A program made the translations under genes and the position numbers. Shown here in pieces: positions 1 to 7,744 of a stretch of 22,689 bases of DNA (position 1 is the first letter of the stretch; every line of letters starts with the position of its first letter). The DNA comes from a virus: the IMG/VR virus record IMGVR_UViG_3300042889_000722, positions 1 through 22,689 of that record; one strand, given 5' to 3'. Below the pieces are notes generated by a model that was not told the origin of the DNA, made no database searches, and saw nothing but the letters and a program-made list of their open reading frames with translations.

Positions 1-1001
1 ACGGCAGTGCAGTGCTTGACCCTATGCTGATCCGCTGGTCAGCGCAAGACGATATTTACAACTGGACGCCAGACCCCACCAATCAGGCAGGGTTTACCCG
101 ACTATCTCATGGTTCTGAAATTGTGGCCACAGTACAGACCCGCCAAGAGATTACAGTGTTTACCGACTCCAGCATTTATTCACTTCAGTACCTCGGGCCC
201 CCATACGTCTGGGCAGCGCAGTTGCTTGGTGACAACATTTCAATCCAAGGCCCTAACGCTGCTGTGATTGCCTCCGGTATCGTGTACTGGATGGGCGTAG
301 ACAAGTTTTACTCCTACGATGGCCGTGTGCAGACACTTAACTGCGACCTGCGTCGCCACATATTTGGTGACTTTAATCAATCTCAAGCAGCACAAGTGTT
401 TGCGGGAACAAACGAAGGGTTTAATGAAGTCTGGTGGTTCTACTGTTCTGCCAATTCATTCACCATTGACCGTTACGTAATCTACAACTACTTAGAAAAA
501 ATCTGGTACTACGGCACGATGGCACGAACAGCGTGGCTAGATTCGGGCTTACTTGATTACCCCTTGGCGGCTACGTACAGCAACAACTTGGTGTATCACG
601 AGAATGGGCTAAACAACAATGAAACAGGAACAACTACAGCTATTGATGCCTACATTTCCTCCTCAGAGTTTGACATTGGCGACGGACATAATTTTGGTTT
701 TGTGTGGCGCGTCCTTCCTGATCTGACCTTTGAGAACGCTGAGAACTCTCCTACGGGTGCTTTACCTTCGGTGGCCATGACTCTACAAGGGCTAGCCAAC
801 TCTGGCTCTGGTGTTACAAGTACAGCTTCACAACCTGTAGCAAAAAGTAATACATACGTTATTACCGAAGAGTTTACCGGCATGATCTTTACGCGTATGC
901 GTGGTCGCCAGATGATCTTCAAAATTAGCTCTAACCAGATCAACACGGTCTGGCAGTTAGGCGCTCCTCGTATAGATATTCGTCCTGACGGCAGGCGCTA
1001 A
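1..1001 (+). CDS. Phage stabilisation / neck protein, P22 gp10-like, 5' end missing
   Basis: The reading frame is open to the left edge (first whole codon at position 3), giving Gly-Ser-Ala before the GTG at 12. That GTG is therefore probably internal and the gene is truncated. About 332 residues are visible. P22 gp10 is about 470 residues, so roughly the first 140 are probably missing. The segment MLIRWSAQDDIYNWTP near the visible N-terminus, followed by TDSSIYSLQY, VYWMGVDKFYSYDG and NEVWWFY, is the aromatic, beta-rich pattern I associate with packaged-DNA stabilisation/neck proteins of podoviruses. In that family the protein closes the portal channel after packaging and connects it to the tail needle or hub. 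The stop overlaps the next start (TAATG), so the two genes are probably translationally coupled. The family call is from memory and moderate. 'Tail or neck virion protein' is safer than the exact gp10 equivalence. Confidence 0.6.
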   Translation, partial: GSAVLDPMLIRWSAQDDIYNWTPDPTNQAGFTRLSHGSEIVATVQTRQEITVFTDSSIYSLQYLGPPYVWAAQLLGDNISIQGPNAAVIASGIVYWMGVDKFYSYDGRVQTLNCDLRRHIFGDFNQSQAAQVFAGTNEGFNEVWWFYCSANSFTIDRYVIYNYLEKIWYYGTMARTAWLDSGLLDYPLAATYSNNLVYHENGLNNNETGTTTAIDAYISSSEFDIGDGHNFGFVWRVLPDLTFENAENSPTGALPSVAMTLQGLANSGSGVTSTASQPVAKSNTYVITEEFTGMIFTRMRGRQMIFKISSNQINTVWQLGAPRIDIRPDGRR

Positions 1002-1687
1002 TGACATCCAAGAACAGGATCATTACCCCTGCACCACCCAACTTACCGTTGGGTACGGATCAATACGAGCGCCGGTATCAGGATCAGTTTACAAACGTTT
1101 TGCGTCTGTACTTTAATCAATTGCAAAATGCGTTTGGGGAATTGTTTGGCCCAGATGGTGGCAAGTACGTTGCGTTCCCTCACATCGCTGCATCTGATGG
1201 TGCCGTTCAATACGCTACGGCTGCTAACACCCCCACCATAGTTCAGTGGAATTCGTTAGACGCGGGTACGGGGTTTACGTTGAATGCAAACAATACGGCC
1301 ACGGCGCAGGCTCCGGGTATCTACAAAATAACTTATAGCCTTCAGTTCGCCAACAACGACAACGCTATTCATGATGCTATTGTTTGGCTGCGCATAGACG
1401 GCTCCACATCCGCTGATGATGTGCCAAATTCAACAACTGTTTTTACCCTACAGGCCCGTAAAAGTGCACTGCTTCCAAACTTTGTTTGCGGGTATTCTGA
1501 AGTTGTGTTTACGCTGCAAGCTGGGAATTCTGTTGGTTTGTGGTGGGGCACAGACCAAGCCGCTACATCTGGCGGTGCAACAGGAATCTACATTGACTAC
1601 CGCGCAGCCCAAACAAGTCCTATGGCGTACCCCGCCGTTCCATCGGCAATCGGGTCAATAACATTTGTGTCTGCACTGCCAACATGA
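1001..1687 (+). CDS. Putative virion fibre/decoration protein with C1q/TNF-like jelly roll
   Basis: A 228-residue protein whose ATG overlaps the previous stop codon by one base. The first ~45 residues (RYQDQFTNVLRLYFNQLQNAF) look like an amphipathic helix that could attach the protein to the virion. From about residue 60 to 200 the sequence alternates short beta-strands and turns. APGIYKITYSLQF, a conserved-looking WLRIDG, and AGNSVGLWWG near the end fit a C1q/TNF-type beta sandwich. That fold is common in phage head fibres, tail fibres and receptor-binding tips, and it normally trimerises. The C-terminus (YPAVPSAIGSITFVS) is a typical final strand. There are no catalytic residues, signal peptide or membrane segment. 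Position directly after the neck protein supports a structural role. The exact location on the particle is not determinable from sequence. Confidence 0.55.
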   Translation: MTSKNRIITPAPPNLPLGTDQYERRYQDQFTNVLRLYFNQLQNAFGELFGPDGGKYVAFPHIAASDGAVQYATAANTPTIVQWNSLDAGTGFTLNANNTATAQAPGIYKITYSLQFANNDNAIHDAIVWLRIDGSTSADDVPNSTTVFTLQARKSALLPNFVCGYSEVVFTLQAGNSVGLWWGTDQAATSGGATGIYIDYRAAQTSPMAYPAVPSAIGSITFVSALPT

Positions 1688-1693
1688 TATTAT
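1665..1693 (+). promoter_or_regulatory. Candidate sigma70 promoter with extended -10
   Basis: TTGTGT (1665-1670) is separated by 17 bases from TATTAT (1688-1693). The -10 is preceded by TGA, an extended -10 (TGn). It matches the consensus 5/6 at the -10 and 3/6 at the -35. It lies over the end of the 228-aa gene and would start RNA near 1700, just before the 1022-aa gene. It is unproven, because such matches also arise by chance. Confidence 0.35.
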
Positions 1694-1721
1694 CAAACAA
1701 CCCCCATTTTGAGAGGCAAAA

Positions 1722-4700
1722 ATGAGCCTACACAAGTTTGCCGACATGGTTGCCAGCAAAGGCCGTGGCGATGATTCCCTGCTGATTCACATGACGCCGG
1801 ATGAAGTCCAGCGTTTACAGTCTTTTGCCGAAGCTAATGGTCGTTCGTTGACCATCAATCCAGAGACAGGTTTGCCCGAAGCGGGCATGCTGTCGGACTT
1901 GTTCAAAGCTGTTGCCCCTATCGCCCTTGGAGCGTTCTTAGGCCCTGCTGGTGCAGCATTGGGCGGTGGGTTTATGTCTGCAGGCATGGCCGGTTTGACT
2001 GTGGGCGGCATCACCACTTTGGCTACTGGTAGCTTGTCTCGCGGCCTCATGGCCGGACTGGGTGCTTATGGTGGAGCAGGTCTTGGCGAAAGCCTGATGG
2101 GTGCTGGTACAGGCGCGTTAGAAGCTGGGGCGGCTACGGCGGCTCAAGGGCAGTTAGGGGCAGCAAACTTAGCGTTGGGAGAGGCGCTCCCTGCGCAAGC
2201 CGCTGAACAGTTCACAAAAGATTCAATAGCCCGACAAATGGCAGGCGCTACAACTTTTGACAAAATGGGCGCGGGGCTTGGGGCAATCACATCCAGCCCT
2301 TCTACATTAGGAACTTTTGCCAAAGATAATTTAAAGTATCTAGGCGCGGCTGCTACTCCTATCATGGCAGGGGCTATGGTTCCAACAACGACCAAGATGC
2401 CGGTGGACACTAACCCCGCATACATTCGTCAGAAGTTATACGACCCCTTTACCCAGACCTATAAGTCTTTAGCACCGGTTAAGGCTAGCGAATTTGGTAA
2501 CCGCAACTTCTCTGACGCATACACAAACCCGCAAACAGGTCAGATGGCTACGTTAGATCAGCGTCAACCTACGCCTATGGCTGGTGGTGGCATTGTGGCT
2601 TTGGCTGGTGGTGGCGTACCCGGCTATGCCGCTGGTGGTGTAAGTGACGCCGACATCCTTGGTTGGTTCAACGCAAACCCCGGCGCTAACGACACTTTAA
2701 TTGCTCAAACTATGCAACAAGCGGGTGTAACCCCCGACCAAGTAGCCCGCGCAACTGGAACAGATTACGCAAACGTCAATGAACGATACTTGGCAGCCAC
2801 GGCCCCTGTTACAACCGCCCCAACTCAAATGATGGATACTAGCGGTGGTGGGGGTTCTGCTGGTACGGGCTATCAATCCGTCAATGATTTATATCAAGGT
2901 GTTCTTGGTCGTGGTGTAGAGTCGGAAGGCGCTGCTGGTTATTGGCAGAATTTGTTTGGCCCCACGATTGATGCAAACGAAGTTGCACAATTTCAAACCG
3001 CAGCGCAAGCAGAGATTGACGCACGAAACACTGGGAGCGCTAATACTGGTATAGCCGCTTTAAATACAGGCATCACCGGTGCTAACACCCCTGCGTACAC
3101 AAACCAATACACGTATGCAAACATTAACGACTACATTGCAAACAACAACCTTGATGCAGCAGGTATTGCAGCGGCGGCTAAACAGTTTAATGTAGACCCC
3201 GCGCAAGTAACAGCGGCACAAAATGCCCAGTCAGTTGTAAGTAACGTTTTCCGTAATGTACTTGGCCGCGATCCAGACCCCAACGGCTTGGATTACTGGA
3301 CTAATCAAATTATGACTGGTAAGTCCACTGGGCAGGAAATGCTCAACACTTTTATACAGAATGCAAAAGCCAACAACGAAATAATTGTAAACCCCAATAT
3401 TAAACTCGATGATGCTGTAAAAGAGTTTGGCGGATACAAGTCATCAAACGCACGCGATATTGCAGACGAATGGGTACGCAATACGCTTGGCCGTGAAGTA
3501 ACTGCATCTGATAGACAGCAACAATGGTACAAAGACGCGGTTAATGATGCTGTAATGAACACATACGGCAAAGCGCAAGATATTTACGGCGGCTTTAAAA
3601 CTTATGCCAAAGGCGAAGCTACGGCTACTACTACTAAAGCAATCAACGATGCAAAAGCATTGCTTGCGGCCAAAGGACTTACAGAAACAGATGTTGTTAA
3701 GCAAACAGGAAAAACAATTGCACAGTTAGTTGAAGGCGGTACTAACTTAGGACTAGACCTTTACCAAGCTTCGCAATTAAAAGCACCCGGCGCGGCTTCT
3801 AAGTTTAATTTCAACACAATATCAAAAGCTACGGCTGTACCGCCTGTTGTACCACCTGTTGTACCGTCTGTTGTACCGCCTGCTGGCGTAATCCCCGGTG
3901 GTTTTTACGGCAACGCTACAAATCCCGGCGATATTACTCGCAATCCGGACGGCACAATCACGGTAACGCCTAACATTCCGTATCGTCCTTATGGCGGTTT
4001 CTCAGGCATGGGCGAAGTAAGAGACGCGTACACCAAAGGTGGCGGCAGTTTGGGCTACACATCTCCCGTGGTTAAAACTCCGGCTGAGCATGAAGCTGCG
4101 TACAACAAACTGACGGATGACTCGTTAGACGCGTATAACTTCCTGATGGGCAAAGGTAAAAACTTAGCGCAAACTAACGCGGCAAGAAGCAGGCCGTTGA
4201 TGCAGCCTTACTTTACAGAGTCCAATCGATACAAACCTAAGTTTTTATCTTATGGCAAAGATGGGGAAATAACATCGAGCGCAACAAGAGGCACTCCCGC
4301 AGACGCAAAAACAACCGAGTTGACCAAAGCTAAAACCATTGAGATTGTTGATTCTTCTGGCTACGACACGCAAACATATACTGCTGTGTTGCAAGAAGAC
4401 GGCACTTATTTGGCTGGCAACGGCAAACGCTACGACGTTACTGGTAAAGAACTTGCCGCTGGCGGCGGCATGATGGGGTACGCCATGGGCGGTGGTCTTG
4501 GCTCGTTGGGTTCTTACTCAGACGGTGGCCGTCTGCTCAGAGGCCCCGGTGATGGCGTGTCTGACAGCATCCCTGCAACGATTGGCCGTAAACAACAACC
4601 CGCACGTCTTGCCGATGGTGAGTTTGTGATTCCTGCACGTATTGTGTCTGAGTTGGGTAACGGCTCTACAGAGGCAGGCGCTAAAAAGCTTTATGCCATG

Positions 4701-4790
4701 ATGGATCGTGTACAACGTGCACGGGGTAAAACCACAGGTAAAAACAAAGTAGCGGCTAACTCCCGCGCTGATAAATATCTTCCCGCGTAA
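1722..4790 (+). CDS. Large virion protein with glycine modules, DUF4214-like repeats and conserved C-terminal tail
   Basis: A 1022-residue protein; GAGAGG lies five bases before the ATG and supports this start. Residues ~55-135 are Gly/Ala-rich and hydrophobic, resembling glycine-zipper membrane segments. Residues 286-307 are Gly-rich (MAGGGIVALAGGG and onward). Three LGR-centred helical modules begin their LGR at residues 395, 514 and 589. The second (LGRDPDPNGLDYW) matches the DUF4214 signature closely, the first moderately, and the third weakly. A 12-base tandem repeat encodes VPPV units at 706-721. A second Gly/Met-rich patch is at ~912-930. It is followed by a tail containing DGVSDSIPA, ARLADGEFVIPA and LGNGSTEAGA (~944-985), which I recall from many uncharacterised phage virion proteins. 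The role is probably an internal or ejection protein, or a tape-measure-like protein. No enzyme motif is visible. Confidence 0.6.
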   Translation: MSLHKFADMVASKGRGDDSLLIHMTPDEVQRLQSFAEANGRSLTINPETGLPEAGMLSDLFKAVAPIALGAFLGPAGAALGGGFMSAGMAGLTVGGITTLATGSLSRGLMAGLGAYGGAGLGESLMGAGTGALEAGAATAAQGQLGAANLALGEALPAQAAEQFTKDSIARQMAGATTFDKMGAGLGAITSSPSTLGTFAKDNLKYLGAAATPIMAGAMVPTTTKMPVDTNPAYIRQKLYDPFTQTYKSLAPVKASEFGNRNFSDAYTNPQTGQMATLDQRQPTPMAGGGIVALAGGGVPGYAAGGVSDADILGWFNANPGANDTLIAQTMQQAGVTPDQVARATGTDYANVNERYLAATAPVTTAPTQMMDTSGGGGSAGTGYQSVNDLYQGVLGRGVESEGAAGYWQNLFGPTIDANEVAQFQTAAQAEIDARNTGSANTGIAALNTGITGANTPAYTNQYTYANINDYIANNNLDAAGIAAAAKQFNVDPAQVTAAQNAQSVVSNVFRNVLGRDPDPNGLDYWTNQIMTGKSTGQEMLNTFIQNAKANNEIIVNPNIKLDDAVKEFGGYKSSNARDIADEWVRNTLGREVTASDRQQQWYKDAVNDAVMNTYGKAQDIYGGFKTYAKGEATATTTKAINDAKALLAAKGLTETDVVKQTGKTIAQLVEGGTNLGLDLYQASQLKAPGAASKFNFNTISKATAVPPVVPPVVPSVVPPAGVIPGGFYGNATNPGDITRNPDGTITVTPNIPYRPYGGFSGMGEVRDAYTKGGGSLGYTSPVVKTPAEHEAAYNKLTDDSLDAYNFLMGKGKNLAQTNAARSRPLMQPYFTESNRYKPKFLSYGKDGEITSSATRGTPADAKTTELTKAKTIEIVDSSGYDTQTYTAVLQEDGTYLAGNGKRYDVTGKELAAGGGMMGYAMGGGLGSLGSYSDGGRLLRGPGDGVSDSIPATIGRKQQPARLADGEFVIPARIVSELGNGSTEAGAKKLYAMMDRVQRARGKTTGKNKVAANSRADKYLPA
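3837..3884 (+). repeat. Four tandem 12-base repeats encoding VPPV
   Basis: Four consecutive in-frame copies of GTACCGCCTGTT with one or two substitutions in the later copies. They encode VPPV-VPPV-VPSV-VPPA at residues 706-721 of the 1022-aa protein. This is a proline-rich hinge between the DUF4214-like region and the C-terminal part. Copy number probably varies between relatives by slippage. Confidence 0.85.
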
Positions 4791-4800
4791 GGAATAGATC

Positions 4801-5847
4801 ATGGCTGAACCATCACTACAACAGATACAACAGACGCAAGTCACAATCCCCGACTACGCTAAGCCGTACGTTGAGGAATTGCTCGGCAACGCCCAAGGTC
4901 TAACCGACATTAATCAAAACCCGTACATGCAGTACATGCGGGATCGTCAAGCGCAGTTCACACCTTTGCAACAGCAGTCGTACGAAAATGCGGCTTTGAT
5001 GCAGACTGCCCCTCAGTTGGGTGATGCCACCGCTATGGCGGGTATGGCAGGTCTTGGCGCACTCAATACGCAGTACACGTTTAACCCATACCAAACTCAA
5101 CAGTTCACGGGCAACAACGTTCAAGCGTACATGTCTCCCTACATGCAAAATGTGGTGGAGCGCCAGCAACAGGACGCAACTCGTCAAGCCGCTATTGCAG
5201 GACAAGCACAGCAAGCCCAAGCCGCTCGTAGCGGAGCGTTTGGCGGTAGTGGTGACTATCTTATGCGCGGTCAGGCTGCAGGCAACCTAGCCCGTCAAAA
5301 GGGCGACATCCAAGCGCAAGGTTTACAAAACGCGTATCAACAAGCTATGGGACAGTTTAATCAGTCCCAAGCACAAAATTTAGCTGGACAACAGCTAAAC
5401 GCTCAACAGCAACAGTTCGGTGCCGGGCTAGGACTTCAAGGCCTACAGACAGCCCTGTCGGGCGCTAAGAGCTTGGCTGATATTGGTAATACACAGTACG
5501 GACAGAACGTCGGGTTGTTAAACATCCAGAACCAGTTTGGTGGCCAGCAACAACAGCAGATGCAGAATGCGTTAAACACCGAGTATCAAGACTATCTGAA
5601 CGCTCAGAACTACCCGTACAAACAGTTGGGCTTTATGTCCGACATGCTGCGTGGCTTGCCTTTGACTCAGCAATCTTCCGCAATGTATGGACAAGCACCG
5701 TCTGCCGTGTCTCAGATTGCAGGTCTTGGCGGTGCAGCACTGACTGGTGCTAAGTTATTTGGTGCCAAGGGTGGAGCTACCGGCGACTTAGAACGCCGTC
5801 CCGCTGGTCTGGCTGATTTAACTCTCTATCAAATGGGTCAGGATTAA
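4801..5847 (+). CDS. Glutamine-rich virion protein, probable ejection/internal protein
   Basis: A 348-residue protein preceded by AAGGA at 4789-4793. That site overlaps the upstream TAA stop, so the gene is probably coupled to its neighbour. About one residue in five is Gln, with runs such as GGQQQQQMQ. The best-conserved-looking stretch is residues ~105-165: YMSPYMQNVVERQQQ, then a Gln/Ala helix, then RSGAFGGSGDYL. I recall this [N/S]PY…AFGGS pattern from many phage structural-region proteins of unknown function. A Gly/Ala segment (~305-325, GLGGAALTGAKLFGAKGG) near the C-terminus may be membrane-active. There is no catalytic motif or signal peptide. Together with the next two genes it sits where podoviruses encode the proteins expelled ahead of the DNA. 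That role is inferred from position. Confidence 0.55.
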   Translation: MAEPSLQQIQQTQVTIPDYAKPYVEELLGNAQGLTDINQNPYMQYMRDRQAQFTPLQQQSYENAALMQTAPQLGDATAMAGMAGLGALNTQYTFNPYQTQQFTGNNVQAYMSPYMQNVVERQQQDATRQAAIAGQAQQAQAARSGAFGGSGDYLMRGQAAGNLARQKGDIQAQGLQNAYQQAMGQFNQSQAQNLAGQQLNAQQQQFGAGLGLQGLQTALSGAKSLADIGNTQYGQNVGLLNIQNQFGGQQQQQMQNALNTEYQDYLNAQNYPYKQLGFMSDMLRGLPLTQQSSAMYGQAPSAVSQIAGLGGAALTGAKLFGAKGGATGDLERRPAGLADLTLYQMGQD

Positions 5848-5849
5848 AC

Positions 5850-7670
5850 ATGGCTTATACACAACAGACGCCTATTGGCACGCCTGACGTCAACCTGATT
5901 ACAAAGACGTTGGCTGGTCTACAGCCGGACTCAGCACTGCAGCAGTATGCAATGTTGCATAAAAACAACCCTTACATTTTGTCATTGGCAAAGTCAGAAT
6001 CAGACCGCCGCAAGTCTCTACGCACGGCAGCACAAGGACAAGTGGGCCAACAGCCTACAGTGGCAGACCAAAGCATTGCAGGAATGGCTCCCGCGCCTAT
6101 GATGGCTCAGCAACAACTTCCAGAAAACCAAGGTATTGCACAGATCCCCGCGCCCAACATACAGAGCATGGCTGATGGTGGTATTGCAGGTTACGGCGAC
6201 GGTGATGATGTTCCAAGACAAAATGGCATGGCGCAGGGCGGTATGTACGACTTTGCCCAGCGTAGCGAGCCTGTGGTTCGTATGGCTGATGGCGGTCACA
6301 TTCCTCGTTATCAAGGCACGCCAAGATCTATCGGCGGCGACGGCAGTGTTGTAAGCAGTAACCCGATGTTCAACATCCCCAACTTTCAAGCAGTTACGCC
6401 TCGCGAAACGTTTACGCAAGAGGGTTCTCCTGAGAATCAAACAATGTTTGAGCGGCTTTCAGGGTACTTGGGAGACAAGAAAAAACAAGCCACGCTAAGT
6501 GAGATTGCTTATCGCATCCACACGGGTATTGCCACGCCAGAAGAAAAAGCGTTCTACCAAGCTGAGATGACTAAGCAGCCTGTTCAGAAACCAATGGGCG
6601 CTCCCAAAGACGTTGTAAACCCAGACGAAGTTTTGATGGCTACAGAAAAAGCGGGCAGAAACAAGGCAGCTACCGCCGACAAAGCCGAGAAGGATAAGCC
6701 TCCTGTACCACCAGTGGTTAACTTGCCTACAAGCTACAAGGCACCAAAAGCGCCCACTATTGACGAGGCTACAGCGTTAGGCGAGAAATTCTCCAGCTCA
6801 AAAGAACGTATAGGCGATATTAAACGCACAGTACTACAAGAGCAGATGGACGCCACCAACGCCAAAGAAAAAAGCATTGCCGCGCTAGAAGCATTTAATA
6901 AAAAACAAGGCCCTGCGTTTGCTGGCTACGAGCAGACCTTGAAAAAAGAAGAACTGCAAGATGCTACCGACAAAGAAAAGGCCGGTTTGATGGCGCTCTT
7001 CAAGGGTTTCTTAGGCATTGCCGCAGGCGAGTCGCCAAATGCTGCTGTAAATATTGCTAAAGGATCTCTGCTGGGCTTGGACGACTACAACGTCGCCATG
7101 AAAGATCTTAAAAAATCTGCCAAAGAACGCAACAAAGAGATGCAGTACATTGAGCAAGCGCGTCGTGCAGAAGATCGCGGTAATTTTGACAAAGCTCAAT
7201 CGTTTGAGGAAAAAGCCGAAACGTCTAGACAAGCCTCCGCTCGTTTTGGGATTGCCGCTATTAGTGAGATTACAAACACTGGCGCTAAGATTTCATCGGA
7301 CATCTTTAATACCATATCATCTAATACGTCGCGTGAGAAAATTGCTGGGATGGGTGAGGCAGCCGCAAATGCTCGTTTGATTACTCAACTTAACGCGCCT
7401 GACCCACAGTCTAAGTTCTACGGCAACATCGGCGGTGGAGACCCCAAAAAAGGTCTTGAGTTTTATTCAAGTGTGATGGGCCCTGAGGGTAAAGGCATAC
7501 AAACGCTATTAAAAGAATACTCTGGTTTTGCTGGAGAAGCTTTGCTCAAGTCGTTGGAAACATCTAAAGATCCCGCAGAAAGAGCTAAAGCTGCCACTAT
7601 CCGACAGTTACAAAAAGAACAACTGGCAGGCGGTTTTAAACCTGTCAATGTTGCCAGCGCTTTGCCTTGA
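5850..7670 (+). CDS. Helical internal virion protein with M-A-x-G-G modules
   Basis: A 606-residue protein starting two bases after the previous stop; AGGA at 5840-5843 is the ribosome site. Residues 1-60 are helical (LQQYAMLHKNNPYILSLAKSE). Residues ~70-160 are low-complexity, with M-A-x-G-G repeats at 107-111, 127-131 and 145-149 that echo the glycine modules of the 1022-aa protein. Residues ~250-480 are charged and rich in Lys, Glu and Ala with heptad-like spacing, so they are probably coiled coil. A hydrophobic break at ~375-395 (LMALFKGFLGIAAG) could insert into a membrane. The remainder (~480-600) is helical. There is no recognisable enzyme motif. It is probably an internal or ejection protein working with its neighbours. 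The function is inferred from context only. Confidence 0.55.
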   Translation: MAYTQQTPIGTPDVNLITKTLAGLQPDSALQQYAMLHKNNPYILSLAKSESDRRKSLRTAAQGQVGQQPTVADQSIAGMAPAPMMAQQQLPENQGIAQIPAPNIQSMADGGIAGYGDGDDVPRQNGMAQGGMYDFAQRSEPVVRMADGGHIPRYQGTPRSIGGDGSVVSSNPMFNIPNFQAVTPRETFTQEGSPENQTMFERLSGYLGDKKKQATLSEIAYRIHTGIATPEEKAFYQAEMTKQPVQKPMGAPKDVVNPDEVLMATEKAGRNKAATADKAEKDKPPVPPVVNLPTSYKAPKAPTIDEATALGEKFSSSKERIGDIKRTVLQEQMDATNAKEKSIAALEAFNKKQGPAFAGYEQTLKKEELQDATDKEKAGLMALFKGFLGIAAGESPNAAVNIAKGSLLGLDDYNVAMKDLKKSAKERNKEMQYIEQARRAEDRGNFDKAQSFEEKAETSRQASARFGIAAISEITNTGAKISSDIFNTISSNTSREKIAGMGEAAANARLITQLNAPDPQSKFYGNIGGGDPKKGLEFYSSVMGPEGKGIQTLLKEYSGFAGEALLKSLETSKDPAERAKAATIRQLQKEQLAGGFKPVNVASALP

Positions 7671-7679
7671 TGTCATAAT
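7651..7679 (+). promoter_or_regulatory. Candidate sigma70 promoter for the giant gene
   Basis: TTGCCA (7651-7656) and CATAAT (7674-7679) are separated by exactly 17 bases. Each hexamer matches the consensus at five of six positions. It overlaps the end of the 606-aa gene and predicts a transcript start near 7686, one base before a stable hairpin and about 59 bases before the giant gene's ATG. This is the best promoter match I found on the + strand, but it is not experimentally shown. Confidence 0.55.
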
Positions 7680-7686
7680 ACAAACA

Positions 7687-7712
7687 CCCCGGTAGGTTCG
7701 GCCTTATCGGGG
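7687..7712 (+). promoter_or_regulatory. Stem-loop in the leader of the giant gene
   Basis: CCCCGGTA (7687-7694) pairs with TATCGGGG (7705-7712): seven Watson-Crick pairs plus one G-U. A small inner GG/CC extension is possible. What follows is GTTAATCTC with no T run, so it is a poor intrinsic terminator. Its position at the predicted RNA 5' end fits a stabilising or regulatory 5' hairpin better. The ribosome site AGGA (7735-7738) lies outside the stem. Confidence 0.5.
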
Positions 7713-7744
7713 GTTAATCTCAAGCCGCACAATTAGGACACACC

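Noticed and set aside
12-14. GTG at 12 as the true start of the first gene
   Set aside because: The frame is open upstream to the window edge, and the visible protein begins in the middle of a family-like motif.
7687-7712. Hairpin as an intrinsic terminator of the late operon
   Set aside because: No T run follows the stem, and it lies immediately downstream of a good promoter match.
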